From assembly GCA_037355855.1 (NCBI GenBank), contig CM074762.1:1798001-1862000 (forward strand): DNA of 64,000 bases, given 5' to 3'. Source of the DNA: Pseudo-nitzschia pungens. Lineage: Eukaryota > Bacillariophyta > Bacillariophyceae > Bacillariales > Bacillariaceae. Under the pieces are notes generated by a model. It worked only from the letters and a program-made list of their open reading frames with translations. It ran no database searches and was not told the DNA's origin. The position numbers and the translations under genes are program-made. Below, piece after piece: positions 19,356-29,392 of the stretch (position 1 is its first letter; each line of letters opens with the position of its first letter).

Positions 19356-20767
19356 TCACGTCAAAAAGGCAACAGAAACAGTAATGTTGTCGGTCGAGCC
19401 TCGTTTCAAGGCTTCTTCCACCAAGTATTTCGCGACCAGTTCTTTCTCTGTTATGCGATCCACGACAAAGTCCACAGCTTCCTGGTCTTTTATGACATCC
19501 CACAAACCATCACACGCAAGACTTATGTCGCACATTTTGATCGAGAAGTCGGTCCGGGATGGAATATGGGTTCCAGCAACGCCACGAACAAAACCAGGGG
19601 ACATCCATCAGTGAATAAAATGAGAGTGGGGATTGAGAACATTTCTATTTTGACGGGAACAACTTACATTATGAACGATATGTCCGTCTCAGGTCGTATA
19701 TCAATACTCGTTTCAGATGTGTATGGTTTTGCAATCACCTGAAGTGAAAGACAGCAGTGAGAAGAAGGGAATGTCGATCGAATTTTACTTCCTCTCGAAA
19801 GAAACCTTTGTGTTCAACTTACGTATTCCTTCATACAATGATCTCCCAGAGATCTGGTCACGGCCAAAATTCCCAGCACTCTCCCCTTGAAGATAAAGCC
19901 GCCGCATTCTTCGATCCTTCGGACTTCATCCGGATCGTCCGTTCTGTGATCTTTGGTAATTCGATGGGCCTTTCCCCCGTGGCCCAAGACGATTCGAGCA
20001 TCACCGGCATTGGCAGCGTAAATCGTCCAAGTATTTTGCATGTTATCGTTGCTTTGTTGCACGTCGCGATTGGTGTAATAAATGCCATTGTTTCCTCTCG
20101 TAACCAGGCACATTGCAACAGTCGCTCCAGAACTCATCAATCCCATCGTTTTGGAGTGGATATCGGTTATCAAGAAAGCTCGTTCCAAACGTGCCGGGAT
20201 AGTATCGTTTTGTGATGTCGTGTTTCGACGGCAACCATCGTTGTTGGTGCTGGGGCTTGAAGGATCTACATTTGATCCTTCTTGGTAATCTAGCTGAAGT
20301 TCCTCGGAAACATGGTACAAAAGAGCATCTTCAAGGAACTCCACGATATCGCGGCCTCCGTGTCCATCCGCCACGGCCAACATAGCCATGTTTTCGTCTG
20401 GGCAATTCCAGGTCCCTGACGGTGCGTAGATGCTGCAATCCTCAAAGGATGACCTCCTCGACGGATTCATTTCTTCGCATGTAGATACCAGAGAAATGGG
20501 AGGAAGTGCGACATAATTGTGGCTGTAGTGGGGATAATGTGGCTCCCTGGAAGACAGCGCACTTCTATTATTGGGAGAATACGAGTCTTTGTGCGGGGGT
20601 AATGGGAGTGACGACTGTGGGTTGGAACCTTTCGGAAACGCTGCTGATGCGGACGAGGATGTAGGAATCGGAGGTCTAGCTGCTGATCTTCCCGTCATTC
20701 TTGATTCCTCTTCATTGTTTGAATCGTTGTCGTATCGCGTTGCGTCCGTGTTGGAAGGGGAAGGCAT
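19356..20767 (-). CDS. PP2C-family Ser/Thr protein phosphatase, 3 exons
   Basis: Predicted 393-residue protein with exons 20767-19823, 19738-19668 and 19521-19356 (introns 84 and 146 bp). Splicing rebuilds the family core: AVADGHGG (metal-binding, residues 131-138), SSGATVAMCLV, YAANAGDARIVL, TRSLGDHCMKEY joined to VIAKPYT, then DISFI joined to ILACDGLWDV, and GSTDNITV near the end. These supply the PP2C metal-coordinating aspartates (D134 in DGHGG, the Asp of ACDGLWD, and the one in TDN). It removes phosphate from Ser/Thr using Mn2+ or Mg2+. The first ~110 residues are disordered, Ser/Pro-rich and have no transit peptide. The exon 2 to 3 junction is the only acceptor in that stretch that restores the ACDG motif. 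Confidence 0.87.
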
Positions 20768-21426
20768 CGTGGCGGACGCGTTTTCATTTCTGAGTATTGA
20801 TGAGGAGATGGATGATGGATGACGCGCTTCGTACTTCGTAACTTATTGGATCAAGTTGAGATACCTTACATAAAGAGCTTGCTCTGTTTTAACTTTTTGA
20901 AAGTTGAGATTGTGCGCAGAAAAACGAGCAAGTCATGCAGGGGTCGAGGGAAAACTTGACCAGGATTCAGCGAAATATGTGCAACAGGATTGTACATGAA
21001 CTTACTTTGGAATTACTACTGTGCGTAACCTCACCTGGTAGGATACAACGATAGCTAGCTATGTTTGTGGACTACACTATTTACGTACGTACTTGCACAT
21101 TGGGACGTACGAGTCTGTATCACGGGTGCTCTGTCATGTTTCGGAGGCAAGTGGCAGAGATCGATGTAGAGTCGTGGATTTTCAGGTGCTGTGCAAGCAT
21201 TAACAGATGGTGAATCAAAATCTTTTTTTCTTCGAACTTCCCTTCCGAGTAAGATTACCGTAGTAACCTTAGCAAAGAATGATTCAGTAATAATAGTAAT
21301 AATAATTTTGTTGGTTAAGATTACACTGGTATTCGAATCAATCCAATTAGAATAGCGGAGGTCTCAGGTTGTAATTGACTGGGCCAAACTGTTCTACCAT
21401 ACCGGTACAGTAAGGTTACGAAGTAT
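20768..21426. other. Intergenic, no gene recognised
   Basis: Promoter side of the PP2C gene, with scattered motif copies (near 21253, 21411). The sequence just before 21427 ends in GTAAGGTTACGAAGTAT, so the mobile element inserted next to one of these motifs. Confidence 0.45.
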
Positions 21427-21885
21427 TACTACGGATCGCCTAACAATTGAAATAACATTTTTTTTAAACAAAATTAAGGAAGATTAACGAAGATTAGCGT
21501 ACATGTACCAAAAAAAAAGAACCTTAACCCCCTGCTTGCCAAAAAATTGACTCACAGTATAGAGATCACTGAAACCCCTTTGACTGTCGTCATTGGAAGC
21601 TATTGACTCACCTAGAGGGGGATTGAAAAAATTAGCTGATTAGATCTATTTTGCGAGAACACCATTGTTCTTCGGTTCGAACATGCTTTTTCGATGCTTC
21701 GGAGCATGCTTCTGCAACAACAGGAGGTGATACTTGTTGCTTGACGAGAGGGTTGGTCTGCTTCTTGCTGGTTGGATCTTGTGTTATTGGATAGAGTGGT
21801 GGGAATCAATTTCAGCTTGTTTGCTGAAATGGATCGATTCGGACGATGAGATTCGTCCCAGTGGAGGTACACGACAATCATCGCC
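21427..21885. repeat. Left long terminal inverted repeat
   Basis: About 460 bp, the inverse of 24066-24534 with several short indels; the outer ~130 bp is the best conserved. It contains TAACCCCCTGCTTGCC and a long A/T-rich outer portion. Confidence 0.8.
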
Positions 21886-22460
21886 CTGGATAAAATTGAT
21901 ACAGCAGGGGGGAGTAGCAACGCGTCGATAATACAGGGGGGGACAGCAAACAGCAGCAACGCGTCGATAATACAAGGGGACAGCAAGCAGCAAAGCGTTG
22001 ATACACAGCAAGCAGCAACGCGTCAATAATACAGGGGGGACAGCAAGCAGCAACGCGTCGATATAATAAAGGGGGGGGACAGCAAGCAGCAACGCGTCGA
22101 TAGTATACCAGTACAGGGGAGCAGCAAGCAGCGAAAAACAGGAGACAGTGAACAGCGAGCACTGGAATCAGCAGCAGCAATTAGCGCCACAATGGTCGAT
22201 TTCGATTCCCACCATTGTCAATTGTCGCGTCTCCACCAGTTGATTGTCGCGTCTCCAGCGTGCGTGTCCAGTGTCCCTACCACCATTGTCGATTGTCGCG
22301 TCTCTAGTACCATTGTCGATTGGATACAACGCGTCGATAATACAGGGGACAGCAGCAACGCGTTGATATACAGGGGACAGCAGCAGCAACGCGTCAATAT
22401 GCGACAAACAGCAACGCGTCGATAAACAGCAAGTAGCAACGCCTCGATACTATACAGGGG
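21885..22460. repeat. Tandem array, left copy
   Basis: About eleven diverged units built on GCAACGCGTCGATAATACAG plus GGGGGACAGCAAGCA. The array is interrupted at 22195-22320 by copies of ACCATTGTCGATTGTCGCGTC. It is related to the arrays at 23370-23640 (inverted) and 32160-32985 (same orientation). Confidence 0.85.
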
Positions 22461-23369
22461 ACAGTAGATTGACGCGATTGTCGCATCTCCACCACCAGTA
22501 GATTGTTGAATACACCACCATTGTCAGAGGCCAAGTTGCTGTTGTTGTTGTTGTTTGCTGTTTGCTGTTTGCAGAATTAGAAATTATGAAGCGCTTGCTG
22601 CTTGCTGGTGTGGCTTTTTTAATGTTGCCAGCAGCAAAATTATGAGCTGCTGCTTGCTGCTCCTTTTTTTTTGCTCTGCTGTTTGCTGGAGTGGATCGAT
22701 TGATCCACTCGTGTTTGCGTTCCGGACTTTCGTGTACCGGTATGTTCGATATCCAGACTTGTAGACCTAGAATAGCTAAAGAGAGGTCCAACACCTCTGA
22801 GTCCCAGCAGTTCTTCTATACTTTGTGGCGCCGGTCGACTTCAATCCCACCATGTGGACGTCCAAGGTTTTCTATTGTACCTATGTTCGATATCCACCAA
22901 TGGAGATGGATATAATCGATTCCCACAAGTGTTCGATACTTAGCTGTGGGAGTGACGTGGGAGTGACACTGCCGGCGGTGCTATTGGTATACAATCGAAA
23001 ACCTATTACAAATAAACTGGAGCAACACTAATTCATTATTTCTATTTTTGCAACTCTGCAAAAGCAAAATCCACTAAACCACCTCTAAGAAATACAACCA
23101 AAATCGACAATCGACAATGGTGGAGACGCTGGTGGAGACGCGACAATCTTCTGGTGGAGACGCGACAATCGACAATGGCGCTCAGCGCTCTTTTACAACG
23201 CCGGGGTGCTGTAGCTAGATTGCCGTAGGCCATTGTCGTCTTGAGATTGGTCGCAGCTTTGACGTGCCAATGCAGCCACACCACTGCCTCATTGACGGTT
23301 GTTGCAGTACAAAAACAACGCGTCTAACCTGGCAAAACCCATGTACGTTATTCGCTGCTGTTTGCTACT

Positions 23370-23640
23370 TGCTGTCCCCCGGGTATTATCGACGCGTTGC
23401 TGCTTGCTTTATTATCGACGCGTTGCTGCTGCTTGCTGTCCCCCCCTGTATTATCGACGCGTTGCTGCTTGCTGCTTGCTGTCCCCCCCCCTTTATTACA
23501 TCGACGCGTTGCTGCTTGCTGCTGCTTGCTGTCCCCCTGTATTATCGACGCGTTCGTTGCTGCTTGCCGTCTCCCTGTATTATCGACGCGTTGCTGCTGC
23601 TTGCTGTCCCCCCGTGTATTATCGACGCGTTGGATACAGC
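23370..23640. repeat. Tandem array, right inverted copy
   Basis: About seven units of TATTATCGACGCGTTGCTGC plus TTGCTGTCCCCCC, the reverse complement of the left array. Confidence 0.85.
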
Positions 23641-23675
23641 GCCGGTTGGTCTTTACGAGAACGGACAACGAAGAA

Positions 23676-23990
23676 TCAATCGTTTTTGGTTCGAGAGCGG
23701 AAACAGAAACTAACGGAGCAGGGGGATTCGATTCGATTCATTCTTCTCGACCGGTTGGAGCATCGAGTTGTTCGGTGGGATCGATGGCAGCCACGACCAG
23801 CAGCGGGAAAATTCACCAAAAGCTCCTTCAAAGCAAGACGTCGGGGATTTGGTGGATATTTTCTTGCCGGTGGCTTTGCCGGAGGTGGATCCTCGGTCTT
23901 TGGAGGTATCTTCTTGCTCTCGTCATCAGAGAGATCAGAGACATGAGAACTGACAGAGACAGAGTATTCAAATTTGATGGGGCTATCCAT
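23676..23990 (-). CDS. Possible captured coding fragment inside the element
   Basis: A 104-codon ATG-initiated frame whose first ~55 residues look protein-like: VSSHVSDLSDDESKKIPPKT, a Pro/Lys-rich segment with PPARKYPPNPRR, then LALKELLVNFP. The remainder is Arg-rich and less convincing. It lies between the right-hand array and the right TIR. It could be the first exon of a degraded element-encoded gene or a captured host fragment; no family is recognised. Confidence 0.3.
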   Translation of the reverse strand: MDSPIKFEYSVSVSSHVSDLSDDESKKIPPKTEDPPPAKPPARKYPPNPRRLALKELLVNFPAAGRGCHRSHRTTRCSNRSRRMNRIESPCSVSFCFRSRTKND

Positions 23991-24065
23991 GGTTTCAAGG
24001 TGATTTTCTGTTCAAATTTGATCTCAATCGATCAGATTGTAAATTGTCGAGTCCATCGATACTGC

Positions 24066-24534
24066 CGGATGATTGTCGTGTACCTCCACTGGGACGAATC
24101 TCCTCGTCCGAATCGATCCATTTCAGCAAACAAGCTGAAATTAATTCCCACCGATCCAACCAGCAAGAAGCAGACCAACCCAAGACAGTAAAGACCTTTT
24201 TGGCAGTTCCGAGGACCACTCTCGTCATCTCAATCTACTGTAAAGCAACAAGTGTCACCTGTTGTTGCCGGAAAAGCATGTTCGAACCGAAGAACAATGG
24301 TGTTCTCGCAAAATAGATCTAATCAGCTAATTTTTTCAATCCCCCTCTAGGTGAGTCAATGGCAGCCAATGACGACAGTCGAAGAGTTTTCAGTGATCTC
24401 TATACTGTGAGTCAATTTTTGGTAAGCAGGGGGTTAAGGTTCTTTTTTTTTGGTACATGTACGCTAATCTTCGTTAATCTTCCTTAATTTTGTTTAAAAA
24501 AAATGTTATTTCAATTGTTAGGCGATCCGTAGTA
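24066..24534. repeat. Right long terminal inverted repeat
   Basis: Inverse of 21427-21885. The two arms differ by substitutions and indels, so the element is not freshly inserted. Confidence 0.8.
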
Positions 24535-25242
24535 TTGCGAAGCATAATTTTGATTGAATGAATGTTGCCTTTTCGTTTTTTGTGATCTACTTTGTGCGTA
24601 ATTACCAGGAACCGTACCGGTAGTTCAACCTTACTTACTTGCGCTTCGTAATGGGATTGTCATCTCAATTAATCATAGATTAGAAGTAAGGTTGCGTATC
24701 ATTATTATTTTTTTTTATTGGTCCTGGATTTCTACAAATACACTCATCATTATAATCTCTAATTATTATTATTTGAGCATACTCGTAGTATTTTGAGAAT
24801 AAATAATCGAGTAGTATGGTTGAATTGTAAGAGCTCTGAGCAAAGGTAGAATTACGATTAATAGCCGTTGATTACGATGGATCCATACCGGTAGATAGCA
24901 CGTTCCCCATGATGTTTTTCATTTTCTAGATATTCGTGTCGATATTCACGATCGAAGTCAACGTGCCGACATATCATGAGCGAAGATCTTGTTGTTCATA
25001 ATTTCTTTGCGAAAAAATAAGACAAGAAACTTGAATAGTATATTCAATACTATCGATGGGTCTGTTCGATGAACTATAATGAACCACGTGCACAATGAAT
25101 AAGATGCCTCCACTATTCATAGAGCTCACAATCCTATAATATCGTTTTGTGCTTTTGAGAGATCTCACAATTCGAGTCTTCGCATTTTTTCCAAAAGTAG
25201 GAAGGAAGTTGGAGAAACACCAGTTACTCGCTTATTCGAAAA
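24535..25242. other. AT-rich intergenic region
   Basis: AT-rich DNA with TTATTATTATT runs near 24765 and copies of the intergenic motif near 24627. It ends with the presumed promoter of the Gly/Arg-rich protein gene. No other feature. Confidence 0.45.
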
Positions 25243-25551
25243 ATGTACGTCAATACTAATTTGGTTCTAGCCTTTGTCGTGCTTTGCATTCTTGGTTCTG
25301 TAGACGGACGCGGTGGACGTGGTTATCATGGAGGTCACATGGGCCATGGAGGACGCGGAGGTCGAGGACGCGGAGGTCGAGGACCAGGTGGAGGACCGCC
25401 AGGTCGAGGAGGCGGAGGCGGAGGCGGAGGCGGAGGCGGAGGCCGTGGCCGTGGCCGTGGACCCGGAGGTCGAGGACGCGGAGGTCCAAATGCAGGACGT
25501 GGTGGACGTGGACGTGGACGTGGACGTGGACGTGGAGGACGTAGCTTTTGA
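25243..25551 (+). CDS. Small secreted Gly/Arg-rich (RGG) protein
   Basis: A 102-residue protein. A clean signal peptide (VLAFVVLCILGSVDG) is followed by an almost pure Gly/Arg repeat: GGRGRGG-type units, an inner GGGGGGGGG run (about residues 63-71), and a C-terminal GRGRGRGRGG block. The repeats are encoded by GGACGT/GGTCGA/GGAGGC hexamers, so the DNA is also an internal tandem repeat. RGG tracts inside cells bind RNA; as a secreted, highly cationic, flexible chain it might instead interact with cell-wall polyanions or silica. No orthologue is recognised; the function is inference. Antisense frames through this GC-rich stretch are also open but have no initiation context. Confidence 0.6.
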   Translation: MYVNTNLVLAFVVLCILGSVDGRGGRGYHGGHMGHGGRGGRGRGGRGPGGGPPGRGGGGGGGGGGGGRGRGRGPGGRGRGGPNAGRGGRGRGRGRGRGGRSF

Positions 25552-26779
25552 TACTCTTCAATGAATAGCGAGTACATTTCTGTCATAATTGTTGGGTCAG
25601 TGGTTGCCAAGACCACAAGCCATTGTAGACAATGGAGGATACCGAGACTACAGATCGGTGCAGAAGCTTGAAAGGCACGACAGAAATGAAGAATAACATC
25701 ATATTATTATATCACAACATCAAACATAAATTAAGAATTTGCTTAGTCTGATAAAACCTTCCTACCAAACATGATCCCTTGCTGTTCCACTATCTGGTAG
25801 TCTTCCTGTGCTTGAGCATCGTGGCAGGTCAACGGACAAAACGCTGTTATGGATAAAGGGATATCAACAAGTCTGCCTTTGAAATGGAGGCGACGTACGA
25901 TTCTGTTTTGCATATTGACATGACTGATTCATCATGAGCACTCGTTTCAATACTGAACTCTAGTTATAACTCCTTTTTCTCAGCCGAATGATCCATTACT
26001 TAGCTTGGCTAGGTTTCTTCCATTTGTATTCCAGGTGCGATCAAGTGCGTGGTAAATTGTTTTACTTCGAAAAAAGAACGCTGTATGGGATTTGAATCGC
26101 TTTTCGATTTGGACAGTTCATTGGTCATTGGTCAAATGCTACGAAAGCAAAAAGTCTCCAAGACAGCAAAGAAATCCAGTTGGGGAAAACGCAATGTATT
26201 CAATTACGAAGTACCTGCCACATCTATTGCAGCGAATATCGGACCATTATTGACTGAAAATAAAAAGAATAAAACAATTCTCGAACGAAATCACATTCGA
26301 AGTACGCTAAAAGCATCTGTGGAATGACTACAGCTCATTTGGTTACAAAGTGAAATTATCGAAGATCTGAAAGAATTCAAGCTTTATAAATCAGATTGTA
26401 GTTCGAAGCAAAAAACATGGTTGCGGCTTGACATTCCTTGCCCCGAAATCTGCGCTTTTGTGGGTGCAGTCGTTCAATTCCAATCCAATTGCATACAGCG
26501 AGTTGAGCTCTTCCGATGAAAGTGCTAAATGCTTATTGATCTTGAAAAAGAACTGTCGAGCCGATCATCCATCGTCACAGTCTCGAGATAAAGACTTTAC
26601 GATGAAGTTTCATTAGATGACTCCTTTCGCCCGAACTGCGTTGCAATATCCTGTAGTATCGTGCTGTTATACACAACCGTCATGACGCTGAACATAAGTT
26701 GCAACCACGCCAAACAAGACCCATCCTGTTTCGTATTCAATATTTTTCAACAAGAAATAGATCGATTGGTTCTTAAAAA
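25552..26779. other. Gap with one weak small ORF
   Basis: Mostly featureless. A short open frame at 26085-26327 (plus, ATG start, 80 residues: GFESLFDLDSSLVIGQML, then KKSSWGKRNVFNYEVPATS) has a faint protein-like character and could be an exon or relic. It is not recognised. Confidence 0.35.
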
Positions 26780-28255
26780 TCAACCCGCATTTGCTTTGCC
26801 ACGAATGCGGAGTGATGAACGACGACCTTTGCGAATGGAGACATCGCAATGTCCTTTACAACTGATAATTGCATCCTTCGGCTTATCCTCTACATGGTCA
26901 TCGCCCTCCTGTACCGTTTGTTCGTGGTCTTTCGCTTCCGTTCTCGTTCCATCACAGTGTTTTCCACTCGTCTTCCAAAATTCATCAGCTGCGTTTCTTA
27001 TTTCTTTATGCATGGATCGAAACATGTTAGTGGCTTGTGCCAGGCCCGAACCGCGCTCGAAAGAAGACTCCGTCTCCTCCTGTCGAAGGGCAAAATCACA
27101 GATTGGTTGCCAATACCCATCCGGCAATATACGCACACGGTGACTGGCAGGAAGCGGCATCAACATATTCGACAAAACAATAGGAAATTTCTTGTCATCC
27201 GGTCGAACGCCCACAACCGTTGCATTTCGCAAGGCAGAAGGATTACCAAATGTCCCCAGCAAGTCATAAAATTCAATCTCGTCATTGATCCGGAGAGGTG
27301 TTTTCCCTTTTTTCTCTTTTTCTTCGAAAGGGTCTAACAATTCCTCGTCATCTTCATCGTCGTAGCCATCATCGTCAAAGTCACTTTTATTGTCGATAAC
27401 ATGTCCATCTGCACTGCTGGTATGGCTGTTGCTGTCAGAATCTTGAGTCACGGGAACCGCAGCTTCCATCGACGCCGTGATAGATGTGGATGAATCTTTC
27501 TGTTCTTGTCGCTTTCGTTCATCGGCATTGCTGCGTACCTTTTCCCACATTTTTCTGACGGCGAGCTCTTCTATTTTCAAATCCAACAAATTGTTTTTGA
27601 ATTGCTTTGTTTCACGGATGGTCTTCAAAAAAGTTTGCAAATGCTCTTCGTTTTCCGAATCCGAGCACTCTGATAGAGGAATCCATTTTGAGAAGGCAAT
27701 TTCCTGATGCTTCAAGGCCCATCTATAAGTGGCTCCAATGTATTGAATCTTTACGCATTTGTTGTTTTTCCCCTTTCCCTTGAGGAGGACTCTCGCTTGA
27801 ACGTTGTTCTCTTTGGACAATACCACTGGGTACATCTTGACAGCCCTGCCCTTCTTCGAATGACGGTACCAACCAATGCCACTCAAATCGGATATTGTGT
27901 CAACGACGTTCAGCCCCAATTCCTCCTCAACGATTTTTCGAGCTTGCGCTTCGATCCAATGTGGATCGTTCCGTCGTTTTGTTCTGTGATTTTGATCGTC
28001 ATTGTCAACGCCACTCTTTGTTTTTGATGTGGATGCTCGTGATTTTCGCTTTTTTGATGGCTGTATTCGTTTTTTATCCGAAGTCCACTTCGATGGATTC
28101 GTCACCCCGTCCTCAGTTGTCGTGATGGATTTGCCAGAAAGGATTTCCTCCAGGGTTTCGACTGGTACAAGTTTCGGTTTTTTCTTCTCCGGCTTGGCGA
28201 ATATCGGCGGAGCGGACAGAAAGTCATCGTCCGAATCGTCCGAAGATATCGACAT
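26780..28255 (-). CDS. Unknown nuclear-type protein, acidic/basic modules
   Basis: A 491-residue single-exon protein from the ATG at 28255. The N-terminus is acidic (SISSDDSDDDFLSAPP), followed by a Lys/Arg-rich linker with nuclear-import-like runs. A folded block at about residues 100-210 begins DPHWIEAQARKIVEEELGLN and contains GIGWYRHSKKGRAVKMYPVV and IQYIGATYRWALKHQEI, a beta-rich pattern faintly like PWWP/Tudor readers. A second block after an acidic spacer begins EFYDLLGTFGNP and has MPLPASHRVRILPDGYWQPI. The end is basic (KGRRSSLRIRGKA). No family is recognised; a chromatin or RNA-linked role is only suggested by composition. Confidence 0.7.
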   Translation of the reverse strand: MSISSDDSDDDFLSAPPIFAKPEKKKPKLVPVETLEEILSGKSITTTEDGVTNPSKWTSDKKRIQPSKKRKSRASTSKTKSGVDNDDQNHRTKRRNDPHWIEAQARKIVEEELGLNVVDTISDLSGIGWYRHSKKGRAVKMYPVVLSKENNVQARVLLKGKGKNNKCVKIQYIGATYRWALKHQEIAFSKWIPLSECSDSENEEHLQTFLKTIRETKQFKNNLLDLKIEELAVRKMWEKVRSNADERKRQEQKDSSTSITASMEAAVPVTQDSDSNSHTSSADGHVIDNKSDFDDDGYDDEDDEELLDPFEEKEKKGKTPLRINDEIEFYDLLGTFGNPSALRNATVVGVRPDDKKFPIVLSNMLMPLPASHRVRILPDGYWQPICDFALRQEETESSFERGSGLAQATNMFRSMHKEIRNAADEFWKTSGKHCDGTRTEAKDHEQTVQEGDDHVEDKPKDAIISCKGHCDVSIRKGRRSSLRIRGKANAG

Positions 28256-29392
28256 GGTAAACGACGACGATGAGTACCAATTGCGATTAGGCAACAATTT
28301 CAAAGATATATCATAAGTTACGGAAAGCTGTGAATGAATTCAATGGGGATTTTGTGGGGCCAAGGATGAATCCAAATAGTGCAATTCAAAAAGTACGAAG
28401 TAACCATGAGAATATCGGAGAGAATAATAATAGTAACCTTACCGTGTTGGTGAGGTTACTCGTATTATTTTATGATGGTGCGGTAATTATCTGAAAAAAA
28501 TAATTACAGAAAAAATTCCTGCTCTACTGTACGTGTAAGGTTACTTACCGTATGAATGTCATTGTGAACAATAATAACTGTGAAACATCCTGTTCATTGA
28601 GATGAGAGACGACAAGTTTCACATTACCGGTACGTACGGTAAGGTTTACTTGTACTTCGAGACCGTGACCTCTGATGCGAAGTGGAAAAAATAAAAAATA
28701 GTTTTTGTCAGTCGTAGTATCGGTATTGCCCAGTCTGTACTAGTAGCGGAAACCCGCGTGTGTCATTTTTACCATTCTGTACAGAATACGGTAGGTTTGC
28801 CCCAAAAGCATTACATACAAGTTCAGAGTAATTACTACTTATTCGTACACGTAAACCTTACCTCTCAACGAAAACACTCTCAACAATTCATTTCGGTTTT
28901 GCTGGCGTGCAGCCTTCTCTCCGTTGGGAACTAAAGGGCTACATTCATGTACTCGAAAGAGTAAGATATTATGTTGTTGGGTTGGTGAAAAACATAAAAT
29001 ATTACTGTACATAGATGGAAACTGAACTTCGAAGTGATGTCAGGACTGAACACAGAAATGGAATGGAAACATGGTGAAACTTCCAATTGCAATTGAGGAC
29101 TTGAATTTGACTTTTTCCTGATTACATCACAGAGATTACCCTATTCAACTCGCCGAACATTCCATTTGCATACGACCCGCTGGGTTCGATGTCACTTGTG
29201 GTAGAACGCCAAACACATCAACCATATCACGCATATATTTTGATTGATACACATTTTGTTTTCCACCTTGTTCTGTTATCAGAGAAGTATAAACATGTAT
29301 TAAACACGACTGACATTTGTTGTTTTGTTAAAGATTATATTTACCTTATCTTGTCTACTGAGAGAAACAACATCACACTAATCTATCCCTGC
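28256..29392. other. Intergenic, motif copies only
   Basis: Upstream of the unknown nuclear-type gene and downstream of V-ATPase A. Intergenic motif copies near 28434, 28463, 28537, 28639 and 28854 (GTAACCTTACCG, GTAAGGTTACTTACCG and others). No gene seen. Confidence 0.5.

Larger units (their letters stand above)
21427..24534. mobile_element. 3.1 kb foldback / long-TIR element
   Basis: The two ends are long inverted repeats. The left arm (from TACTACGGATCGCCTAAC at 21427) matches the right arm (ending GGCGATCCGTAGTA at 24534) over roughly 460 bp with small gaps, including AAAATTGACTCACAGTATAG, TAGCTGATTAGATCTATTTT and TGGGACGAATCTC-type blocks. The interior is itself partly mirrored: a tandem array with ACGCGTCGATAAT on the left (21885-22460) returns in reverse on the right (23370-23640), and ACCATTGTCGATTGTCGCGTC blocks face each other at 22195-22320 and 23100-23180. 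No transposase is visible. The flanks show no clear target duplication. It could be a non-autonomous MULE-like or foldback element. Confidence 0.8.

Noticed and set aside
21950..24190. Several ORFs of 60 to 265 codons in the 3.1 kb element
   Set aside because: They translate repeat units and terminal repeats, without protein-like composition; only 23676-23990 was kept as a weak candidate.
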